Assembly (NCBI RefSeq): GCF_022605725.1
Contig: NC_065562.1
Location: 2,604,001-2,668,000 of the forward strand
Source of the DNA: Anthonomus grandis grandis
Taxonomy: Eukaryota; Arthropoda; Insecta; Coleoptera; Curculionidae
DNA: 64,000 nucleotides
Direction of reading: 5' to 3'
Shown here: positions 53,316-64,000 of the stretch, in pieces
How positions within the stretch are numbered: position 1 is the stretch's first letter
Layout: each line of letters begins with the position of its first letter
Notes under the pieces: model-generated
What the model was told of the DNA's origin: nothing
What the model saw: the letters and a program-made list of their open reading frames with translations, nothing else
Databases searched by the model: none
Position numbers and translations under genes: made by a program

Positions 53316-54983
53316 TTGATCTGGTATCTTAATTTTAGTAGTGTCTAGCAAAACATGTGGTAAAGGAGATGTGATTTTTTCTAAAACCGAAAATGTCCCT
53401 TCTATGTAAAAACTCCTGTCAAACTTCGACTGAAGTTTAAGATTAACTATTTTATTAACACGAGAAAAAGTATTTCCTATACCCCCAATTTTTATAGATT
53501 TAGTGAAAAATGGCACCTTTAATTTTGTAAGAATTTCCCCTGTTATAAAGTTTACTTGCGTCAGGTTCGCGTCTAATAAGGCTTGCACTGTGATTTCTTT
53601 TTTATCTTTTGTAACCAATGTGACATTGGCTGTAGCTAATAAAACCTGTAATGTAGATAATTTACCCTGTGAAACTAAAACTGTCCGATTTGATGCCTCA
53701 TCAGGCTCTGGAGTTTGATGTGTCCTTGCCTCATTACTTGAAGACCCTGTGTGTTCATTTTGTTGCTGTGAATAGCCCCTTAAATTATTTTTCTCAGTAT
53801 GTAAAAGTGTATGGTGTTTTTTGTTACAAATGTTGCACCCTCGAGACATGCATTCAGCAACAGAATGCTTTGTCCCCAAGCAATTATAGCATAATTTATT
53901 GCTTTGAATAAATTCCCTTTTTTTGTCAAGATTAATATTCTTAAATTTGAAACACCAATGTATTTTATGAGTTCCCTTACAAAATGAATATAACCCATTA
54001 TTGTTAGTCCCCTTGTCTTGAACCCCCAAAAGAGAACTTTTTGTTTTATTTTTAAAAGTGGAATTAAACACTGAAGATGTTGAGTTTCTAGGTAATTCTG
54101 GACCTGTGATATTTTCTAAAGCTGTGCAACGTTTTTCCAGAAATTCTAATAAATTCTCAAGTGTTGGCAACACTGTACCATCTTTTTCCAGCTCATAAGC
54201 CTTATGAGTCTGGAAATCTAATTTTTGTGACAAAATATAAACCAATAAAATATCCCATGTGTCCACTGGAACCTCCAGTGCCCGTAGTGAGTTTATGTGT
54301 TGCATAACCGTGGTTAAAAATGTTCTTATTTGAAACCCATTACCCTTATTAACCGAGTTAATGTCTAGAATCCCTTTTATGTGTGTTTTTATGATGATTA
54401 AGTTATTATCATAACGTTTTTTGAGCAAATCTAAGGCAATTGTATAATTTGCTCCCGTAAGTGGCAAGTCTTTGACAATATTTAAGGCTTCATTGGAGAG
54501 ACTACCTTTTAAATATAAAAATGTTTGTATATTTGTCAATAAAGAGCTGTTATCTATCATAGCTGTGAACAAATCGATAAATGTTTTCCAATCTTCATAT
54601 TTTCCCGAAAAGGAAGGTGGGTTAATATTTGGCAATTTTATTTTACCGAGGGGATCATCTGAGGAAAATTGAGAAGCATTTTGTTCAACCCTAGAATTTT
54701 GTAAATTATGTGTACTTCGTTTTTCTATAGCCGATTTTATTTTAGCCCAAGTTTTAAAATATTGATTTTCCACCCCAATACGATCATTTTCTTCATTTAA
54801 ATCATTACTTTCAATTTCATCTTGAACGGTGCAGTAGTTTTCGAAAGCTGTCTGTAACCTAACTTCCCTAACCGAAAACTCATTTATTTCTATAGACATG
54901 TTGTTTTCATTTTCATTAACAAAATTTTCTATCCTAGTGACAGACCCTTTCTTAGTAGTTCTTTTTCTTTTAAGCTCATCCAT
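53292..54983 (-). pseudogene. gag: BEL/Pao Gag and protease N-terminus (563 aa frame)
   Basis: Starts MDELKRKRTTKKGSVTR. A DUF1759-type Gag core covers about residues 110-290 (LPNINPPSFSGKYEDWKTFI, LKGSLSNEALNIVKDLPLTG). Zinc-knuckle cysteines follow (CYNCLGTKHSVAEC, CNICNKKHHTLLH). The DUF1758 aspartic protease then begins (TVLVSQGKLSTLQVLLATAN). At the active site, where D-S/T-G is expected, the sequence is ALLDANLTQVNF: the aspartate is followed by Ala-Asn and one extra residue. The frame closes by frameshift just before the protease C-terminus. Gag itself is open. Confidence 0.88.
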
Positions 54984-55668
54984 GTTAATTAGTAAAATTA
55001 ATTAATTAAAATTTATCCAAAAAAAATTACACTTTAAAATAATTACCTAGTTAATTAACAGTAACAGTACCTTAATAATGTAATATACTTAGCACACAAA
55101 TAATAGCGATAAAATCAAATTTTAATTACTACATTAAATTCAAAAACCTTTGCATTAAATGCACCTCTTGCCCCAACTTAAAGAAATTAATTAAAAATTC
55201 CAAGTTACAATCTTACTAAATATATGCCAATCAGCACCAAACTGTAATATGTAATTGTATGAGAAATTATGTCTACTGTATGAATGTTTTCGTAAAAAGT
55301 CCCTATTTAAACACCTTGTTTAATTATAAAACGTGAAATAATAAGTCCCTATATTAATTAAATCGATCTGACCTTCTCTTCCTGCTAGTCCCAATGGTAT
55401 GCCTTGTTTATGTGATGTACCTTGTACGGTACGGCCTTGCGTCTCCCGTAAATCGTATCCCTGCGTATTGTGAGTACTCCTCCTAGCAGCTTGGTTCCCT
55501 AGTAAATCCCTAGTGGATGTAGTGCGATGGAAATTCTGTAGAATTTAGTTCCAAATTTCCAGTAAAAACGTCAGCGCCTAGACGTCTGTGCTTCTTGTCC
55601 GTGACCCAGTAATCCAGCAACCCGTAACTGCCCCTTCTTACCAAAAGATGCGGCTCGAAATGGACCAT
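54984..55668. other. BEL/Pao 5' untranslated region with candidate primer site
   Basis: Lies between the Gag start and the 5' LTR. On the minus strand TGGTCCATTTCGAGC begins two bases after the LTR (55653-55667) and is the candidate primer-binding site. The tRNA is not assigned. No other feature is seen. Confidence 0.6.
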
Positions 55669-56182
55669 AAATTGTGTTTTTTCTTTTGAAGGACCAGTCT
55701 GCAGCAGCGTTATAATAAACCTCGGGCAAATAACACAGTTTGTATTTTCATACATTTATTAAAAATACCCAAATAAAACACTACTACAAACACATTTTAA
55801 ATGAACTGTAATAAATTTAATTCTGGTTCAAACAAAGACAAATTATAGATTGCTAGAAGCATTCGAAAAGAACTGGCCGTTAATATGTAAATTACGCGTA
55901 TGTAAAGGTGAATTTGTAAATTTGTATCATCACAGTTCGCAGGGATGTTAACCCGTTGAAAACCACGCACTCTTTTCGACGCAGAAAACTCTACTACTTA
56001 AAACCTTAAAAACATCAAAATAAAAAATCTCTTCTCCTTAAAGTAAGTTTTTCAGAAACCTTCAAACCGGCCGCTTTCTCGGATTTTCTTTGGCGGTGCG
56101 CTATAGTACGCTTCACTTCTAAAATCTTGGGTTTTTAAATTAATATTCATATAATACAGTTCGATTCACTCATTACCTAACA
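55669..56182 (-). repeat. BEL/Pao 5' LTR
   Basis: About 98% identical to 49173-49691 by eye (differences such as TCGACG for TCGCGG and AAAGTAAG for AAAGGAAG). Confidence 0.9.
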
Positions 56183-56188
56183 ACTCTT

Positions 56189-56730
56189 TTCTAAGTATCA
56201 TAATGACGGCACAAAAAAATTCCGAAAAATCAAATTCCTTAAAAAATGATTCAAAAATTGGCTCTAACTCAAAAAATTGTTAAGTAGGAAATGCTTTTAA
56301 GAGGGAAAATGTTTTCACAAAATTTTTCAAATTTTGTATAAAAATTCAAATTTGGGTATTTTTTTCCTAACTGAAGGCCCCCATTGAAATTTAAACCAAT
56401 ATAAGAGGATCATCCGAGTGACGTGTATCGGAATGACGTAGATATACGAACATATCCGAAGATGTAAAACTGAAAGTACCGAGTGTTCGAGAGCGTCGAA
56501 TCGTGTCCGCTTCGGGGGGGAGAGGGGGAGGAAGAGGAGGGGGTAAAGTGCTTAGCAGGCCATGCTCGGTGGTCTGGTCTCGGAGAAGTCATTTTCCTGG
56601 TGACATTCGCCGGAGGTGGATGGGAAATTTAAACGTAGTTGTATATTTCTTGTTATTTAGTTTGTATTACTTAGAGGTATGTACAGTTTTATATATTTTT
56701 TATTTAAGAGCATGCTCTTTTATTTTTTGG
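56189..56730. repeat. Right arm of giant inverted duplication, block 2 and part of block 1
   Basis: Reverse complement of 15223-15610 and, from about 56606, of 8190-8321. It is contiguous across the site where the left arm has the P element, and across the LINE insertion site. TTTTTTGG (56723-56730) precedes the hAT. Confidence 0.85.
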
Positions 56731-59638
56731 TAGTGGTCGAGAACTATCGATAGAGCCCATATTCGATAGTTATCGATAGCATGGTACTTCACATTCGATA
56801 ACTTTCGATAGTAATAAAAACCATAGAGAAAATAATAAAAGGTAGGTGATTATAATATAAAATAATAAAAAATAATCATTTATGATTTTCTCGATGGTAA
56901 AAACTAAATAAAAAACAGAATTATCAATAAACATCTGGTTTTATTCCGAATCAAATGTCAAATTTTTGTGCAGAAAAGTTAGCATGTTCACATTTGTCGG
57001 ATTCAATCTGGAACGGCGATCACTAACTATTTGCCCTGCAGTACTAAATGTCCTTTCCACTGATGTAGCAGGGATACAGAAGTACTGTTTTGCTAGCTCA
57101 CCCAATGGATGTAGATCTTGACCTGAAAACTAAAATCTCATTTTATATTATATTTAAGTTAAATCTTAAAATAACTTACCTTCCAAATCGTTAAAGAATC
57201 TGTATCTTCTGGGGCATTACTTCTTTCCAAATACTGCCTCTTTGTTATTATCACGTCTGTTTGAATGGACTTTACCTTATTGTCGACCCTTTCTTTGAAA
57301 AAACTAAATATTGATGTATTTTTGACATCATTGGAGTTTCTTTCAACATTTTTATCTGTTAGCACATTTTCATTTTTATTGAGAAAACCATACATTTCTT
57401 GCTCTAAAAGTAAAGATGCATTTGCAGCATTTTCTGGGCTTTGAAATGCTTCCTTTTTAAACCTCGAGTCCAAAATGGTGGCAATTTTTGTAATTGTACG
57501 AGATTCATATGGATACAAATGTTGCTTTGTGGAAATTAAAAGATTGTTGCAAAATGTTTTGCCTTCTTCAGTTGTCAACTCTGACACGCAGCTGGTTAAA
57601 AAATGCTGTATGCCAGTGCTTAATGGAACTATTAATGATATAGGTACATATTTATTCCCTGAAATAAAAATAAAAAAAGTTATTAAGGAATATTTAATCT
57701 CCTAATTTAATATAAATGACCTACCTGATATTTTTCGAGTGACTTCATTAAAACTGCTCAACATTTTTTCAATCTCTCTTAAAATAGTGATATTACCTTA
57801 CTTAATTTTAGTAAGGCTTTTGTGAGACTGTCATTTGTTTTTAAAACTCTCTCAATCATCAGATATGTGCTGTTCCACCTGGTAGGAACTTCTTGAAGTA
57901 ATTTAAGTGGTTCCAAGCCTACAGCCTTCTGTTCTGCTTTGAATGTATCATTGGCAACATGACTTGTTCTTATAAACGTTACAATATCTTTAACCTTTTT
58001 AATTATGGGCCGAAGACAAGGAATGTCTAAGCAATCCTGCACAACTAAGTTGAGAGTGTGCGCAAAACATGGCAAATGGCGTTTCTTTAATACTTCACAT
58101 GTCTTTTTCATGTTGGCGGCATTGTCGGTAACAATACACACAATTTTTTTATCAATATTCCACTCTTTAAAAATATCATTCAATGTATCCGATAAGTTTT
58201 CAGCAGTATGATTTATACCATTGGGTAGAGGCTTTGTTTTTTTAGGCTGATTTTAATTCAAAGTCACATATATAATGACAAGTAACTGTCAAATAAGACT
58301 CCATGTTCACTGAAGTCCAAGAGTCTGAAGTGATTGATACATATTCCCTAGTATCAAGTGTATTTTTAAGTTTTTCATATGCTCTTACATATTCTTGCTT
58401 AAGTAATTTTTCACTCAAAGTATATGTACTAGGTAATTTTTTAAAGCCCTTATCCTTCACAATTGTAAACGGTTGAAAATCAGCCACAATCATATAAATT
58501 AGGGCTTGATCCAATTGTTTTTTTCTTTGAGATTCATTATCATACTGCGCTGTTCTTTGGAAAAAAGGGCTTATGGACCTATTATTGGATCGAATAGAAG
58601 AACTTGATATGCTTCCTGTGTTGCTCGAAGAACTTTCAGCAGTTGACAGGCCATCAGACTCACCTGTCAAGTCAATATCTGAACTCCTACTTAATATAGG
58701 ATAAAAACGTTTTAAATGATCCAATAAGTTACTTGTATTGCCACTAGTCTTATATTCATTTCCACATGTTAAACACTTTGCAAGCTTTTTGTCTGCAGAC
58801 TTTTTGAAATACTTCCAAACAAATGAAACTTTTCCTTTCCAGGAGTCCTTTGTTTGAACTTTTGGTCAGACATAGAAGAGCTCACATTTTTGTCATTTGT
58901 TGTAGGAGAGCGTGAACGTGAACGAGAACGAGAAGTTCTGGGGGATGATGAGGTACATGGAGATGGGAAATCTTAAAATAAATTATATTAATGTTTAAAT
59001 TACTCTATTATTTAGGTCAAAAAAAGTATACTTACTATTCTTTTTTTTCTGTTTAAAAACTTATCCATTATTTTCGGTTTAGCTATTGTTTGTTAGAGTT
59101 GTTAAAATTTAACTTTTATATTCGTAGCACATAAAATACACCAAACTCCAAACCAATGACACTCTAATAAATTACAGAAAGCAAAGCACAAAAACAGGCA
59201 GAAGACCAGAGAGCAAGAACAAAATTTAATGTAAAATAATATACATAAATAATTATCTTTTTTTAATTTATTTATTTTCTCACTTTCTACTTCTTCTTCT
59301 TTTTCTTCTACTTTTCCAAATCAACAATAGAGTTGAGGGCTATGGTCTGAGCAGCGACGCTTTTAAATGTTTTAAGCCCAGTTCATAAGCTCGCGATTTG
59401 CGAATTGCGGATAATGTTCCTATTGGTGGATTTCCTGTTTTTGGTGAATTCGAGAGCTTATGAAGTGGGCTTTACCTTTTGGATGGCAAAGCCTTAAGAT
59501 TTTAAATTTGTCCTTGAAAGAGTTTTTGGCTAATTTTAGCAAACGACACGACAAACAAAACTATCGATAGTTAGCGCCAACTATCGATAGTAGTCGATAT
59601 TTAAAACTATCGATAGTATCGATAGTTCTCGACCACTA
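56731..59638 (-). mobile_element. hAT transposon
   Basis: Terminal inverted repeats TAGTGGTCGAGAACTATCGA with subterminal TATCGATAG repeats. The left flank is TTTTTTGG and the right flank T-run then GG, consistent with an 8 bp duplication altered by T-run slippage. The left arm near 8200 shows the empty site. A minus-strand BED-hAT transposase gene with introns lies inside. Confidence 0.92.
56941..59068 (-). pseudogene. hAT transposase with BED finger, introns, frameshifted
   Basis: Exon 1 (59036-59068) encodes MDKFLNRKKKN with a GTAAGT donor. Exon 2 from 58971 has an RS-repeat stretch. The BED-type finger follows (KCLTCGNEYKTSGNTSNLLD), with Tyr where the last His is expected (HLKRFYP). The RNase H-like core has TSDSWTS (D), CIVTDNAANM (D), a LPCFAHTLNLVV C..H motif and VPTRWNST. 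Introns appear at about 57661-57725 and 57129-57180. The C-terminal dimerisation region has PATSVERTFSTAG with the catalytic E. Frameshifts are seen near 58880, 58245 and 57790. It resembles ZBED-like hAT transposases. Confidence 0.88.
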
Positions 59639-59646
59639 TTTTTTGG

Positions 59647-61640
59647 ACCATTTTGCATTATAGTAGGAACGTTTTCTTTTGACGATTAGCTATGCATTTT
59701 CATAAAATTTAAATTTCTATATTTTGCAATTCAGCGGTTTAAAATAGGGGGTTAATTTCAATGGATTTTAAGGGTTGCTTTCTTTGATGGGTTTATTCTA
59801 ATAACATTAAATTTAAGGGGTAAAGTGCTACATTTTGTAGTGGATTTATTCGTTAAATTCACACTTAAAAGGAGTTAAAAACTTTGATTAGTTTTGAAAA
59901 TTTAAACTTTAAAGAGATAAAAAGGTACAAGATGATACTTCACGAATTTATTCGCTAAATTTACATTTAATTAAAAAAATCATTGTCAATCTTTTGTGGC
60001 ATAACATCTAACTATTCACCATACGATCCATGAATTTACCGAACCTAAGGGTGAACCGGCATATTCATCATATCCTGGTGAACCAAAGAGAACTCAAGAG
60101 TTTTAGTACTTGGGAGGGGAGGACATGCCGTAATCGCTCTGTACAAAGGGGCTTGGTGCCTAAAGATCCTCCTGATATTGAATCTTCTTTTGCTTTTTTA
60201 AGAGGTTATGTTTCAATAATTTGGCAGTTATGGGAGTTTATTCGTTAAACTTCCTTCTTAGTGGGGTATCATTTAAAGTGGATTTATTCGCTAAATTCAC
60301 ATCAAAGCAGTCTAAGGGGTTTAAATTAAAAATTCAAGTTCTAAAAGGGCAAATATAGAAATTTAATAAGCAAATTAAGAATCACTTTAAATATAGGTAT
60401 ATCCAATGGTCCAAAATTGCGCCAATAACCTATTTATTAATTTCTTATATACAATATTGACCACTTACTTTTATCTGTTTTAATTTCTTGTTTCGTGCTT
60501 TTAAGTGTATTTTATTGAATTGATTTACTATGTTCTATGTTTGTTTTTATTATTAGTAATTTAAAATGGATGATTTCTTTTTTTATTAGCATAAGATAAT
60601 TAGGAAGAGCAGATATTATAAGCCTCCAAGAAGTATTATTAAGTATTATATATATGACTCTATTATGCTCAACTGTATTTTTATGTACAATTTTCCAGAA
60701 ATATTGATACTATATACCACTGAAATATTGACAAAGCATTTAGCCAGTGCACCTTTCCCTCAAAAATTTGATTAAGCATATACACAATGTGCCTAAACCC
60801 CTTAAAATATTGACTAATTACGTAACCAGTGTGCTTTAAACCTTGAAAACTTGACTAGAGGAATGGGTTTTAGTGGGTCGGAGCATGGCCAACTCCAACC
60901 CCACACTACCCTAGACGTTGGATAGGAATCACCCCCATCCAACGTCCAGGGTGTCTGATTGCAGATTTCCTAAACCTCGTTAAAAAAAAAAAAAAAAAAA
61001 AAAACACTTAATAGGCCAAAGAAGGATAATAAGTTTTACTCTATTATAGGGCACCTCAACTCTTGAAGAAATAAAGAAATTTTAGGATTAATTAGAAGAA
61101 ACTGCCGTTAGGGTTCTATAAATTTATTGTTTTTAGTCTAATGACCACCTATTATATTAGAAATAGTAATGATTTCATCCTATCCTATTGATGCAATACT
61201 CTACACATGTTAAACACTATGATAAATAAAAGTTTTGTTAAGTTTAATCATTTAAAAGAATAATTAAAAATTTGGTTCTAATTGCTTTATAATAAATATT
61301 GTTTTCTTATATGTATTTCTTTTTGTTTTCATACTTATACCTTTATTATGCCTTTAAATGTTTTTGTTTGCAATTACTTTATCAATTTTTATTATTTTTT
61401 TTTTGTAGCTTTTGTGCTAAATAAATATACATTATTATTATTGCATCTTAACAAGAAATTAGGCAAAAGGATACCAAGCTTTTGACAAAGACTGAAGCAT
61501 CCAGAAGCTGTTCCTTATCTGTGGCGTTTCTTTTATCTTCTTCATCTGTAACCCTGGACAAGGGACCCTAAACATGTACCAGCTTTCCGATTTCCTGCAG
61601 TAGGCAGGAAAAAACTTTCAAAAATTGACTCTAACTCAAA
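59647..61640. repeat. Right arm of giant inverted duplication, block 1
   Basis: Reverse complement of 6280-8190. It contains the inverted minisatellite (60700-60860), the GCGAATAAA motif series (59850-60310) and a long A run (about 60986-61005). Block 1 ends near TTTCCTGCAGTAGGCAGG. Non-coding; small open frames such as 60030-60248 are not called. Confidence 0.85.
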
Positions 61641-61703
61641 AAATGATTAATAGACGAAAACAAAGAAAAACACAAAGTCATGGTCTCATAACATATAATC
61701 ACA

Positions 61704-61760
61704 GGCTACACGTATGTGTAGTGTGTTTCGCGCTCTAGTTAGAGCAGCGCTCATCAGGCC
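61704..61760 (-). ncRNA. Minimal type I hammerhead ribozyme
   Basis: On the minus strand: GGC (stem I), CUGAUGA core, stem II GCGCU/AGCGC closing an 11-base loop, GAAA core, stem III ACAC/GUGU, GUA cleavage triplet, then GCC pairing back with GGC. All invariant core bases are present. Predicted cleavage is after position 61707. Hammerheads of this minimal form are known in the terminal repeats of Penelope-like elements, and the position 3' of the GIY-YIG frame fits. Confidence 0.85.
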
Positions 61761-61904
61761 TAAAATTAAGAATATTACTTAAACAAAACTAAAAACTTAC
61801 AATATTAAAACACTAAAAAACCTTTAAAAGCCATCCACACACTTCAATTTTTAGGTTATAATTGTACAAAACAAAAAAATTAAAAAGTGGAACGCAACAA
61901 CATA

Positions 61905-61981
61905 GACTCATCGAGAATCGAACCCGGTACCACAATGTTAGAAGTATGGGTGTAAAACCTATCGACTATAGGGACCTAATG
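61905..61981 (-). tRNA. tRNA-like sequence (degenerate)
   Basis: On the minus strand there is a good B box with T-arm (CGGGTTCGATTCTCG, four pairs around TTCGATT). A CTTCTAA seven-base loop would give anticodon TCT, and there is a weak A-box-like TAGTCGATAGG. The acceptor stem does not pair convincingly, so this is more likely a tRNA-derived relic or SINE head than an active gene. It lies between the Penelope frame and the hammerhead. Confidence 0.4.
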
Positions 61982-62099
61982 TTAAACAACTTAACACGTT
62001 AACCAATGTAAGCTGAAGAAAATGACTAAAAGGAAAATGTTAAAAAATACTAAATTAAATTGTTAAAAATTAAATTAGGTTCAAAAGTAAACACCTCAT

Positions 62100-62480
62100 T
62101 CACACACACACGAGAACAGGACTCTTTTTAGCTTTTGTAATTTCCATTTTCTCCAGAAGGTCAAGCTTTTTACCTTTAGGGCATTCATGAAGTATTTCAG
62201 CTCCCACCCCTGGAGAAAAATTATGTATTGAGGCCAGCAAATGGTTAGCAAACGCTAGCTGATTTGGTATTACTGACATTGGTTTTTTTATATTTTTCAA
62301 AAAGCGCTACGTGTTCTTTAATGCGTGTAGAGATTTTTCTTCCAGATTGGCCAATGTATACTGCGTTGCAATAGACACATTTTAAGGAGTAAGCTCCCGA
62401 TTTAGAAAGAACGCTTGCTTTGTCCACTGCACTGACCAATTGGTCCTTTAAATTATTGACTGTCTTAAAAGCGATTTTTA
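62100..62480 (-). pseudogene. Penelope GIY-YIG endonuclease (frameshifted)
   Basis: SGAYSLKCVYCNAVYIGQSG followed by RKISTRIKEHVALF is the GIY-YIG nuclease core with its preceding C..C motif. After a frameshift near 62290 the frame reads FANHLLASIHNFSPGVGAEI, LHECPKGKKLDLLEKMEI and a natural end at 62100. This domain nicks DNA for target-primed reverse transcription in Penelope-like elements. Broken here by at least one frameshift. Confidence 0.88.
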
Positions 62481-62491
62481 CATTTAGATGT

Positions 62492-63910
62492 TTAAAGAAT
62501 CTTGCTAAATTTACGAGATTGAGACGAAAAAGGACAAGGATCTAAAGAACTTTTTGTGTCGTTATAATGAACTATATTGTAGGTCAATTTGTATTTATTT
62601 AAAAATTTGTAATAAATTTTGTCTATTAAATGAAGTGGAAATCCGTTGTTGCGAGCAATGTGTTTTATAATATTCAGTTTTTTAGCGAAAGCTTCTTTCG
62701 ACAAGGGGCAATCTATAGATAAATGAATTAAAGGAGGCAAATTTGTATGAGTAGGGAGAATTTGAAGAGTACTGAATTACATTATCGGTAGTGGTGGGCT
62801 TACTATATATTTCAAAAATAAGTTTATTGTTGCATTTCTTAATTAGAAGGTCAAAAAAGGACAAAATACCATCTCTTTCTTCTTCAATGGTGAATGAAAT
62901 GTTTGGGTGTAAGGAATTTACAAAACTAAGAAAGTATGGCAGGTCTTCCTCCCTGCCATTCCAGATTATAAAAATGTCATCCACATACCTCTTATATACC
63001 GTGAGACAATCTCTAAATCTACCCTCAACTATTTCTCTCTCTAGATGGCTCACGAAAATCTCGCTTAGGAGAGGGGAAAGACTTAAACCAATAGCCAAAC
63101 CTGAGACCTGCCTGAAAATCTTATTGAAAAAATTTTGGTTGATCACTATATCGAGTCTAAAAGACCCTCAATGACTATTCGACTAAAAGATGTTTTTAAT
63201 AGGAGAGTTCTCACTAACTTTAAACAGTCTTTGGGAGGGATGCTGGACAAAAGATTTTTTACATCCAAGAAAATAAGTTTAGATCCATGAAGGATCATAA
63301 GATTTTTCAAACTATTGGTTAGATCAATAGAATTCTTAGTCGAATAAATACTTTTAAAGTTGGTCACCTCCCTGAGAACGATATTTAACCAAGAGGAGAG
63401 ATTATAGCATGGTGAGTTAACAAAGGAAACCACTGGTCTTATGGGAAAATTGGTCTTATGGATTTTGAAGAGACTATAAAGGATTGGAGTTCTAGGATTC
63501 ATAGCATACAGTTAGTAAGTTTTTCTTTTTTTAGTGTTAAAGAAATCGAGAGTTAAGCTACATCTGTCCAATGTTTGCTTAAATATGAACGTAAAATATG
63601 AATTGATGGGGTCTCTATTAACTGTAATGAAATCCCCCGAATCCAGAAAATCCAATACCTTTTGAATATAGTCAATCTTGTTTAAAATGACTAAGCAATT
63701 ACCCTTGTCTGCTTTTGACAATATCAAATCGTTACTCTTTATTTTATTTTTTAGCGAAATTAGGTGCTTATTATTGATGTCACTGGTTATGCTGTTCGAG
63801 CCACATCTAGAATTTAAAAAGTTTATTATTTTAGAACGTAAGATGGTCTTATTTCTTATATCAGTCGTCTACAAAACACTCTCAGTCTCCACAGCTAAAG
63901 TCTCTCGTGT
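62492..63910 (-). pseudogene. Penelope-like reverse transcriptase (broken)
   Basis: N-terminal ILSKADKGNCLVILNKIDYI (the ADKG motif), then YSLFKIHKTNFPIRPVVSFV, LIFLDVKNLLSSIPP, IFRQVSGLAIGLSLSPLLSE and the catalytic YKRYVDDIFIIW. Continues SFTIEEERDGILSFFDLLI and NIIKHIARNNGFPLHLIDKI. This matches the Penelope RT order. Lesions are a TAA at about 63512, a frameshift near 63150, and a frameshift near 62700. The region above 63727 contains further N-terminal frame with stops. Confidence 0.88.
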
Positions 63911-64000
63911 TTGCGAGTCCATCTTATTATAAAGATTAAACTTAAGGTTAAGGTTAAGTATACTTTCCTCGTCAGAGGTAAATATAACATCAGTATAGAA

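Larger units (their letters stand above)
49173..56182 (-). mobile_element. BEL/Pao retrotransposon, full length but decayed
   Basis: Two LTRs of about 515 bp flank a minus-strand gag-pol. ACTCTT lies on both sides (49167-49172 and 56183-56188), and the left arm has the single uninterrupted site near 16490. The inner order of Gag, aspartic protease, RT, RNase H and integrase is the BEL/Pao order. At least four frameshifts and one stop break the polyprotein. Confidence 0.92.
61641..64000 (-). mobile_element. Penelope-like element, 3' part (continues past the window)
   Basis: Minus-strand RT, GIY-YIG endonuclease, 3' UTR with tRNA-like and hammerhead motifs, in the order expected of Penelope-like elements. 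The 5' end is beyond 64000. The 3' boundary near 61650 is approximate. Confidence 0.88.

Noticed and set aside
60030..60248. 72-residue plus-strand open frame in right arm
   Set aside because: Lies in non-coding arm DNA with the motif series. Not conserved in the left arm.
6280..61640. Polinton/Maverick or other giant virus-like transposon explaining the long inverted arms
   Set aside because: No protein-primed DNA polymerase, capsid, packaging ATPase or protease of that family is visible between the arms. The coding content is from separate nested TEs.
6280..61640. Pure assembly fold-back artefact
   Set aside because: The arms differ by substitutions and by several large insertions with their own target duplications, which an artefactual copy of the same molecule would not show.

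Overview
This 64 kb window looks like repeat-rich insect nuclear DNA. It is AT-rich and has small spliceosomal introns inside transposase genes. It carries an insect-type mix of transposons: many mariner-type ends beginning CAGGGTG, BEL/Pao and Ty3/Gypsy LTR elements, a P element, a hAT, a MULE, several LINEs and a Penelope-like element. A beetle is my guess, but the sequence alone does not settle it. I find no host protein gene. Nearly every recognisable coding segment belongs to a transposable element (TE), and most are broken.

The main architecture is a large inverted duplication. Single-copy-looking blocks in 6280-36686 reappear in the same order, reverse-complemented, in 39179-61640. By eye identity is about 90-95% where I compared closely. 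The arms differ because each collected its own insertions. The left arm holds a P element (8322-15222, itself holding a DD41D mariner), a short LINE copy (15611-16435), a fold-back composite (16932-24202, holding a MULE and a DD82E transposon), a second fold-back with a DD41D transposase (24902-30136), and a young Gypsy element (30348-36388). The right arm holds a LINE (about 40511-48820, itself disrupted), a BEL/Pao element (49173-56182) and a hAT (56731-59638). The apex is a DD41D mariner with nearly 400 bp inverted repeats (37078-39178) beside a hairpin MITE. Target-site duplications and the uninterrupted opposite arm confirm many insertions.

The left flank (1-6279) holds two LINE reverse-transcriptase remnants, the other DD82E copy and a truncated DD41D mariner. 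The right flank (61641-64000) is a minus-strand Penelope-like element with RT and GIY-YIG domains. Its 3' region carries a good match to a minimal hammerhead ribozyme and a tRNA-like segment.

Relative ages can be read from the nesting. A solo Gypsy-type LTR occurs in both arms and so predates the duplication. The full Gypsy copy (LTRs about 99% identical, pol open) inserted later into the left-arm LTR. The two DD82E copies are nearly identical, so they are also recent.
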